DNA from: an uncultured Thermomicrobiales bacterium
GTDB taxonomy: Bacteria > Chloroflexota > Chloroflexia > Thermomicrobiales > Thermomicrobiaceae
Length of the DNA stretch: 9,785 nt
Assembly (NCBI GenBank): GCA_937891245.1
Contig: CALAGB010000105.1
Location: 1 to 9,785 of the forward strand
Reading direction: 5' to 3'
Part shown: piece after piece, positions 4,555 through 9,785 of the stretch
How the letters are laid out: every line of letters begins with the position of its first letter
Position numbering within the stretch: position 1 is the first letter of the stretch
Program-made: the position numbers and the translations under genes
Notes under the pieces: model-generated
What the model was told of the DNA's origin: nothing
Database searches by the model: none
Seen by the model: the letters and a program-made list of their open reading frames with translations, nothing else

Positions 4555-7422
4555 TTAATCTCCAATCCGGAGTACCGCCGCGAGTTGGAGGCGGCGGAGT
4601 GTGAGCCCGATGAGCACGGCGATCGTGAGGCTCAGGCAGAGCAGCCCCGCATCCACCACGATGAGTACCGACCAGTCCACGGTCAGGCGAACGATACCAC
4701 CCGGCCCGGCGAGGGCATCCAGATCGATCGCGGGCGCGATGAGACAGGCGATGCCGATTCCCAGTGCGGCTCCCAGTACGCCGGCCAGGATCGCCGGCAG
4801 AACCTGCTCGACGATCGTGAGGCCGATCGCCTGACGTGTTGAGAGTCCGAGCGTGCGAAGGTAACTCAGGTCGCGTCGTTGGCCGGCCGTGGTCAGCGCC
4901 AGCACCGCGATCATCGCAGCCGCCGCGTAGAGCGATGCCAACAGCACCGTTATCCAGAAGAATTGTGTCACCCCATGGAACAGTGGGGCGCGCTGGGCAG
5001 CGGTATTGACGGCATCCCGTGAGATGAGCGTGGCGCCCGGTGCCTTGCTTTGCACGACGCTGGCGAGTTCCGCTGCCTGCACCCCAGGCACACGGAGATA
5101 GAGACGCGTGATCAACCACGGCTTGCCCGGTGTTGAAGCGCGCAGATTCGCGAGCGGCACGACGATTGCCGGCGCGTTGTCCGGCACACTCGGGAAGGAG
5201 CTTCGAACCGCGACGACCCGGCAGATGAGTTCGCTCCCATCAACGGTTAGCCGAAGTGTCGCTCCAACCCCCGGCTGATCGGGAAGAGCCCCAACAATAA
5301 GCGCTGGCAGCGGACTCGTGTTTTTCGCCGGTGCCGGATTGTCGAGTAAGGCGGCTGGGAAGTGTGGCTCGGCGTCGGTCCCGGCCGTTACTGCGGCGTA
5401 GGCATGCGTATCGAGGGCCAGCAGGGTCAGATTAGCGTCCCTTCCCTCTGGTGATACCAGCTTGATCACTGGTTTGACGACGGCTTCGGCTTCCTGCTTG
5501 ACACCATCCAGTGCAGCGGAATCGAGCGCTGGTGACAGATTGCCACCCGCTGGGGCATCGACCCGGAACGCGGCCCCGGTCGTTTGCCAGGTGGCTCGCT
5601 CTTGGGCAGTCTGGGCCGAGTGACGAAGCACGGAGGAGAAGATCGCGAGGCTAATTGCCAGGAGTAACACCAGGACGGGCAGGTGGGCGATGACGGGCTG
5701 ACCTGCTCCGCGTCGCAGCCCGACAAACGGGACGAGATCGCGCCGCCGCCGGGTTAGGCGAGCTAATCTGCGAAGCAATGGCGGATAGAGCCGTAGTGCG
5801 AAGATCCCTACCGTTAACCCGATCAGCACCGGCACGAGCGTGAGGTACGGGTTCGCATCGCCGTTCACGTCGGTCAGTCCGCGCTGTCGCAGCATGAAGA
5901 TCCCGACGATGGTCGTGACGACTACCAATCCCTCTAGCGCCAGCCGTCTTGACGGTCGACGCTCGGCACGGGACGGAGGAACGGGCGTGCGATTGAACAG
6001 CAGCCCGAGTGGTGTCTGAATCGACGGCAGCGCCGCAAGGACTAGCAGCAACACAGCCGCTAGCGCGGTGGCTACGGCGGCACGGAGACTGGCCGGGCTA
6101 CCGCGACCCGGTACCAGCGTACGAGCTCCGATGAAGCCGAGGCTGGCTGCTGGAATGACCAGGAGCAGCGCTTCGATGAGTTGGGAGAGCAGTAATTGCG
6201 CCGAACCGGCGCCCCGGCTCCGCTGCAGGGCGAGCGCGCTACGTCGGCGCTCGGCGAGCAGGACGCTGACCAGACCGAGCACGACAATAGCGAGCGCGGC
6301 CAGACCATCTGTTGCCAGGCCGAGCATCGCGTCGATTGACCGTTGCTGGCCCTGGTAGCGTTCCAGCGCGACAGGCAGGCTCGTTTGCACGCTCACAAGG
6401 TCCGGCTCATTGCTGAGAGCGCTGGCGGGCCCGAGATCGGACTGGAGCGCCTGCAGCGCCCGCGTCACCGCGCCCACATTGCTCGCGTTCAGCCGGTTCG
6501 GATCGATCGTGTAGCGCCAGGTGTACTGCCAAGCAACCGGCGCCGTGAGGCCGAGCAACGTCGGATAGGCGGCAGCGTTGATTAAGGCGATGCCGGAGAC
6601 ATCCGTCACATCGGGTGTCTGATAGACGGATGGCTGCGCCAGGCTGTCATCGGCAAACCAGTAGGGCGCGGCGGAATCGACTGGCTTGATCAGGCCGGAA
6701 ACCTCGGCGACCAGATGATAATTGAGTAAGTCGCCGAAGACACCCGTTGTGAGTGGATCGTCGCGATCGGGTTGAAGCAGAACGCGGCTGCCGATGTGCA
6801 GGTTGAGTTTCTGGGCGGTTTCGGGGCTGACGGCGATTTCGACGCGCGGCAGCGGTTGATCGCCCAGCCCACTGCCCGCGGCGCCGAGGTCCGCCGGTGC
6901 AATCGATGCGGCAGGCTGAGGCAGACGGCCGGACACCAGTTTGATCTGCTCAGCGATGCCTGGCTCTGCCTGCAGGTGAAGGTCAAAGCGTTCGAACACC
7001 GGGTTCGCCGGTTGACCGTTTGAATCGCTCACCGTGAATGACGCCGATTGCGCCAGCATGGTGCGCTGATTGATGACCCCTTGCAAAACTGCCGGCAGCT
7101 TCGCCTGGTAGGATGCACCCATGTCGATGAGCGAATCCAGCGGGTTGTCGCGGGACGTGGATTGCACACGCCCTCGTAACGTGACGCCGATACCAGGATC
7201 CGTTGCCAGCGCGCTGCCCGCCGCCTGGCGCACGCCGGCGTCATCCATGCTCGTGGACCAGCGGGGAATGGCCGCGAGGGTAAAGACACTGAGGCAGATG
7301 ATAAGCAGGAGCGCGATCACCGGCCCGTGATCGGCGCGCAAGCGTCGCAGCAGGATCAGCGCGACAAGCGGAAGACGAGTCACCTCCGATCGATGCGGTG
7401 GGGCGCTCCGTCTCTTCCCCAT
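4555..7422 (-). CDS. FtsX-like ABC transporter permease, two-domain (10 membrane segments)
   Basis: Large membrane protein of 955 residues. By eye there are 10 hydrophobic segments: near 33-52, 370-391, 411-433, 446-465, 496-511, 527-546, 580-598, 821-845, 870-896 and 917-942. Two big extracytoplasmic regions lie between segments 1 and 2 (53-369) and between 7 and 8 (599-820). The FtsX signature follows segments 2 and 8: ERRRSALALQRSRGAGSAQL (391-410) and GQRRDLSYLRTLGLSTRQAI (847-866), the stretches that couple to the ATPase. This is the architecture of permeases for lipoprotein, lipid or peptide handling (LolC/MacB/BceB superfamily); the substrate is unknown. The ATG at 7422 starts 3 bp after the stop of the lipoprotein gene with a poor ribosome binding site, so it is probably translationally coupled. 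No ATP-binding gene is in the window, which is odd: the protein needs one encoded elsewhere or outside this window. Confidence 0.9.
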   Translation of the reverse strand: MGKRRSAPPHRSEVTRLPLVALILLRRLRADHGPVIALLLIICLSVFTLAAIPRWSTSMDDAGVRQAAGSALATDPGIGVTLRGRVQSTSRDNPLDSLIDMGASYQAKLPAVLQGVINQRTMLAQSASFTVSDSNGQPANPVFERFDLHLQAEPGIAEQIKLVSGRLPQPAASIAPADLGAAGSGLGDQPLPRVEIAVSPETAQKLNLHIGSRVLLQPDRDDPLTTGVFGDLLNYHLVAEVSGLIKPVDSAAPYWFADDSLAQPSVYQTPDVTDVSGIALINAAAYPTLLGLTAPVAWQYTWRYTIDPNRLNASNVGAVTRALQALQSDLGPASALSNEPDLVSVQTSLPVALERYQGQQRSIDAMLGLATDGLAALAIVVLGLVSVLLAERRRSALALQRSRGAGSAQLLLSQLIEALLLVIPAASLGFIGARTLVPGRGSPASLRAAVATALAAVLLLVLAALPSIQTPLGLLFNRTPVPPSRAERRPSRRLALEGLVVVTTIVGIFMLRQRGLTDVNGDANPYLTLVPVLIGLTVGIFALRLYPPLLRRLARLTRRRRDLVPFVGLRRGAGQPVIAHLPVLVLLLAISLAIFSSVLRHSAQTAQERATWQTTGAAFRVDAPAGGNLSPALDSAALDGVKQEAEAVVKPVIKLVSPEGRDANLTLLALDTHAYAAVTAGTDAEPHFPAALLDNPAPAKNTSPLPALIVGALPDQPGVGATLRLTVDGSELICRVVAVRSSFPSVPDNAPAIVVPLANLRASTPGKPWLITRLYLRVPGVQAAELASVVQSKAPGATLISRDAVNTAAQRAPLFHGVTQFFWITVLLASLYAAAAMIAVLALTTAGQRRDLSYLRTLGLSTRQAIGLTIVEQVLPAILAGVLGAALGIGIACLIAPAIDLDALAGPGGIVRLTVDWSVLIVVDAGLLCLSLTIAVLIGLTLRRLQLAAVLRIGD

Positions 7423-7425
7423 CGT

Positions 7426-8544
7426 CTATCCGGCCGGTGGCTGGCAGGTGGCCGGAACGGGCGTGTCGACCTCACGCTGGCACTCGGCCGGGTAGACGTA
7501 GACGGTCGCACTGAACGATTGGCCGCCGGAGGTTACCTGGATGCGCCAGCAGCCGGATGTCGGGAAGACGACCGTGGCGTTCCAACGGCTGCCGAACTCA
7601 CCGACCGCCTGGACGAGCGAGGCCCGCAGGCTAGCCGCCGGCTCACTGCTCAATTGACCTGTGAGCGTTGGTTGATCCGCTCCCTGCGCTTGTACCGTCA
7701 GCGTATTGGGTGCCTCGGCCCAGAGGATTCCAAATCGGCTCCCAAGTGCTATGCCCGATCCTTGCAGCCAGTAGCCGGCATTATATGGGGCACCGTTGTC
7801 TTTCGGACCGTCCCACGGGGTGACGGTGCAAGCGGCCGGCAGCGGGTAGGGCTGGAGCACGCGATGGGATGCCGCAAGCTGCGCGATATCTGGACGCGTA
7901 TCCGCTGGTGAGACAAAGACGACCGCCGTCAGGTGGGCGCTACCCTGCGCCACCGTAATCTGCCAGCAACCGGGATCTGAGAAGGTAACGTCGAAATCGT
8001 ACAGCTCTTGCGAACCCTTGAGGTTCGGTGGCACAGACACATTACCCGACGCGCTCTGGAGGGTTTTGGCCGGGTTGTTGACCAATTGCCCACTGATCTG
8101 AGGCGCACCGCTTGTATCGGCGGGCGTTGCGATCAGCAGCGGCACCTCCCCGGCATACCAGAGTTGCGACGTTTCCGGCAGCGTCGGATCGATGCTTGAG
8201 AAGGCGGGTGGCGCCATCCAGAGATCGTCGCCGCCGTACCAATCAGGATAGAGCGGATAATTCGCCAACTGGCCCGGCCCGCTCCCGGAATAAGGCGTCA
8301 CATGACATCCCTGGGCTTGGGCCGTCGCAGCGATGTCCGCAGTCGATGTTAGTGCGGGGGTGGAAACCGCCGTCGGGCTGATCGTTTCCTCGGTCTGTTG
8401 GGTGATGGGTACGTTGCCCGTGAGCGTGGCTGTTGTCGAATCCCCCGAATTGCATGCCGCAAGCACGATGAGGAGAACGACGCCGCAGAGACTCAGCCTC
8501 GCCAATACCCATTCTGGAATACGAGCGGCATCAGGACGTCGCAT
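7426..8544 (-). CDS. Lipoprotein with two tandem 'GCW' beta-rich domains
   Basis: Predicted exported lipoprotein of 372 residues; function not known. A signal peptide (1-30) with Arg residues, a hydrophobic core and the lipobox LAAC places the lipidated cysteine at 31, with Asn at +2. A Thr/Ser-rich linker (33-75) follows. Two related domains then start with CHVTPY (80) and CTVTPW (239). Each continues with a segment around LWYAGEVPLLIAT or FGILWAEAPNTLTV, then GQL, then a strand ending in PGCWQITV (191-198) or SGCWRIQV (330-337), and closes on VVFVSPA or TVYVYPA. Cysteines at 80/193 and 239/332 may form one disulfide per domain. From memory, similar GCW lipoproteins occur in Chloroflexota. 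Its gene is first in a unit with the FtsX-like permease, so it may be the extracytoplasmic partner. The ATG at 8544 has a weak AAAGAG upstream. Confidence 0.8.
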   Translation of the reverse strand: MRRPDAARIPEWVLARLSLCGVVLLIVLAACNSGDSTTATLTGNVPITQQTEETISPTAVSTPALTSTADIAATAQAQGCHVTPYSGSGPGQLANYPLYPDWYGGDDLWMAPPAFSSIDPTLPETSQLWYAGEVPLLIATPADTSGAPQISGQLVNNPAKTLQSASGNVSVPPNLKGSQELYDFDVTFSDPGCWQITVAQGSAHLTAVVFVSPADTRPDIAQLAASHRVLQPYPLPAACTVTPWDGPKDNGAPYNAGYWLQGSGIALGSRFGILWAEAPNTLTVQAQGADQPTLTGQLSSEPAASLRASLVQAVGEFGSRWNATVVFPTSGCWRIQVTSGGQSFSATVYVYPAECQREVDTPVPATCQPPAG

Positions 8545-8574
8545 GAATTGTCTCTTTCAGTATTCCTGTCATTT

Positions 8575-8580
8575 ATTATA
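8575..8580 (-). promoter_or_regulatory. -10 box of the lipoprotein-permease unit
   Basis: A perfect TATAAT on the minus strand within an A+T-rich stretch (8561-8597). Transcription would start near 8568, giving a leader of about 25 nt before the ATG at 8544. No convincing -35 box lies 16-18 bp upstream, so an activator may be needed. The GACGT-rich dyad begins about 35 bp further upstream. Confidence 0.5.
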
Positions 8581-8615
8581 GTCTATATCGATTATGCTGA
8601 GGCGGACAGAGAGAA

Positions 8616-8644
8616 CGACGTTCAACGTCGGAATGTTGGACGTC
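8616..8644. promoter_or_regulatory. GACGT dyad cluster, candidate regulator binding site
   Basis: CGACGTT and AACGTCG (8616-8622, 8624-8630) are perfect arms around one base. A direct repeat of the form GTTnnACGTC lies at 8620-8629 and again at 8635-8644, 15 bp apart. The cluster sits between the lipoprotein gene and the divergent WYL regulator, so it may be the site of that regulator. This is inference from position. Confidence 0.4.
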
Positions 8645-8759
8645 ATCCGCGCGTCTGCTCTCGACCTCGATCTACAGCGACGGCTGCACCAACTCACTAC
8701 CCCTCGCATAGTACGATTCCACTCACCAACCCGTTCCGCTCACCCTCAGGAGGCTTCGC

Positions 8760-9731
8760 GTGCGTGCTGATCGGTTGTTGTCGATTCTGTTGCTGTTGCA
8801 GGTACACCGGCGGATGACGGCCGGGGAGCTGGCACGACGGCTGGAGGTATCGGCGCGGACGATTCAGCGCGATCTGGAGGCGCTCTGCACGGCCGGGGTG
8901 CCACTCTATGCCGAGCGGGGTAAAGCTGGTGGTTGGGTGCTGCCGGAGCCGTTTCGCACCAATCTGACCGGGCTGACCGAGGCTGAGCTGCAGACGCTCT
9001 TTCTGAGCACACCGGCGCGTTTACTGGCCGATCTCGGCATGAAGCAGGCGTCCGAGGCGGCGCTCATCAAGCTGCGGGCGACGCTGCCGCGCGGACAGCG
9101 GCAGGGCGCCGAACATGCGCGCCAGCGGATTCTGGTCGATCCGAGCGGCTGGAAGCGAGCGGAGGAGCAGGTTCCGGCGTTGGCGGCGTTGCAGGAGGCG
9201 GTCTGGCAGGATCGCACGGTGCGGCTTGTCTACGTGCGGAGTGACGGCACGACGGTCGAGCGGCTGGTCGAGCCGCTTGGACTGGTCGCCAAAGGGAGCC
9301 TCTGGTATCTGATCGCGCGCGTCGAGGATGCGCTGCGCACCTATCGCGTCTCGCGGGTGCAGGCGGCTGAGGTGACCGGCGAGTCGTTCGAGCGGCCGGA
9401 CGATTTTGATCTGACCGCTTACTGGGAGCAGTCGAGCGCGGCATTCGTAGCTGCTCTGCCGCGCTATTCGGTGACGCTGCGCCTGCCGGCGGAGGACGTG
9501 CAGATGGTCGCGCGTCTCGGTGGGCGGGCACGGGTTGAGGAGATAGCGGAACCGGATGTCGACGGTACGGTCATGATGCGCGTCATGTTCGATACCGAGG
9601 CGGAAGCGTGTGGCTGCGTGCTCAGCTTCGGGGCGGGGGTCGAAATCGTCGAGCCGGAGGAGCTACGGGAGCGTGTCGTCAAACTCGCTGCCGAAATCCT
9701 GCGCCATTACCAGGTGCAGCCGATACTGTAG
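8760..9731 (+). CDS. WYL-domain transcriptional regulator (HTH_11 - WYL - WCX)
   Basis: DNA-binding regulator of 323 residues, the normal length of the family. Residues 1-60 form an HTH_11/DeoR-like winged helix: MRADRLLSILLLLQ, then MTAGELARRLEVSARTIQRD, then the wing GVPLYAERGKAGGWVL. The middle (about 140-212) is the WYL domain, with GSLWYLIARVEDALRTYRVS holding the name-giving Trp-Tyr-Leu at 182-184. The C-terminal 235-320 matches a WCX dimerisation domain. WYL domains bind a small ligand or nucleic acid; the ligand is unknown. The start GTG at 8760 has a perfect AGGAGG (8748-8753) 6 nt upstream. The gene is divergent from the lipoprotein-permease unit across 215 bp, which suggests control of that unit or of itself. 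The last 54 bases of the window after its stop hold no recognisable feature. Confidence 0.93.
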   Translation: MRADRLLSILLLLQVHRRMTAGELARRLEVSARTIQRDLEALCTAGVPLYAERGKAGGWVLPEPFRTNLTGLTEAELQTLFLSTPARLLADLGMKQASEAALIKLRATLPRGQRQGAEHARQRILVDPSGWKRAEEQVPALAALQEAVWQDRTVRLVYVRSDGTTVERLVEPLGLVAKGSLWYLIARVEDALRTYRVSRVQAAEVTGESFERPDDFDLTAYWEQSSAAFVAALPRYSVTLRLPAEDVQMVARLGGRARVEEIAEPDVDGTVMMRVMFDTEAEACGCVLSFGAGVEIVEPEELRERVVKLAAEILRHYQVQPIL

Positions 9732-9785
9732 TCCTGATCTTGCTCCTGAAGTGCGAGATTCCCGCGACCAATTCTCCGACTTCTC

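Noticed and set aside
4575..4597. Stem CCGCCGC/GCGGCGG as a terminator between higA and the permease gene
   Set aside because: The arms lie inside the permease coding sequence, encode ordinary residues and have no following U-run on either strand.
1..9785. CRISPR array, tRNA or rRNA genes, insertion sequences, prophage genes
   Set aside because: No regularly spaced repeats, no transposase or integrase motifs and no recognisable RNA gene sequence were seen. The higBA pair is the only element often linked to mobile DNA, and there is no sign of a border around it.

Overview
The window (about 60% G+C by eye) reads as bacterial chromosome from a metagenome or draft assembly. The first 83 bases are not biological. 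They are an Illumina P7/index adapter preceded by a poly-T run, so the window starts at a contig end that cuts the C-terminus off a glutamine synthetase gene. Chloroflexota (Thermomicrobia-like) is my best guess for the organism. It rests on the style of the large FtsX-type permease, on a lipoprotein with duplicated 'GCW' domains, on WYL regulators being common there, and on a Bacillus-type GSI. This is inference, not a match.

Layout. 1-83: adapter. 84-1327 (minus): glnA, type I glutamine synthetase, 3' truncated. 1328-1652: 325 bp without a gene, holding a perfect dyad and a short CTCTGCG-type repeat. 1653-2978 (minus): MFS exporter of the EntS/MFS_3 type, with a dyad next to its putative promoter. 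3075-3587 (minus): small PNPOx-like flavin/F420 split-barrel protein. 3588-3727: divergent control region rich in inverted repeats. 3728-4459 (plus): higB-higA toxin-antitoxin pair. 4555-8544 (minus): two-gene unit of a tandem-domain lipoprotein followed by a 955-residue FtsX-like ABC permease, 3 bp apart. 8545-8759: divergent control region. 8760-9731 (plus): WYL-domain transcriptional regulator.

How the genes work together. The only multi-gene units seen are higBA (toxin first, 15 bp gap) and lipoprotein-permease. The latter lacks an ATPase gene and is divergent from the WYL regulator, which may control it. glnA, the MFS gene and the PNPOx gene all lie on the minus strand but are separated by control regions, so they are probably transcribed separately.

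I found no clearly new biological system. The points most worth a second look are the adapter artefact, the ATPase-less lipoprotein/permease unit with its duplicated domain, the dyads around higBA and the MFS promoter, and a strong excess of the palindrome CGATCG (22 copies by eye, about 3 expected).
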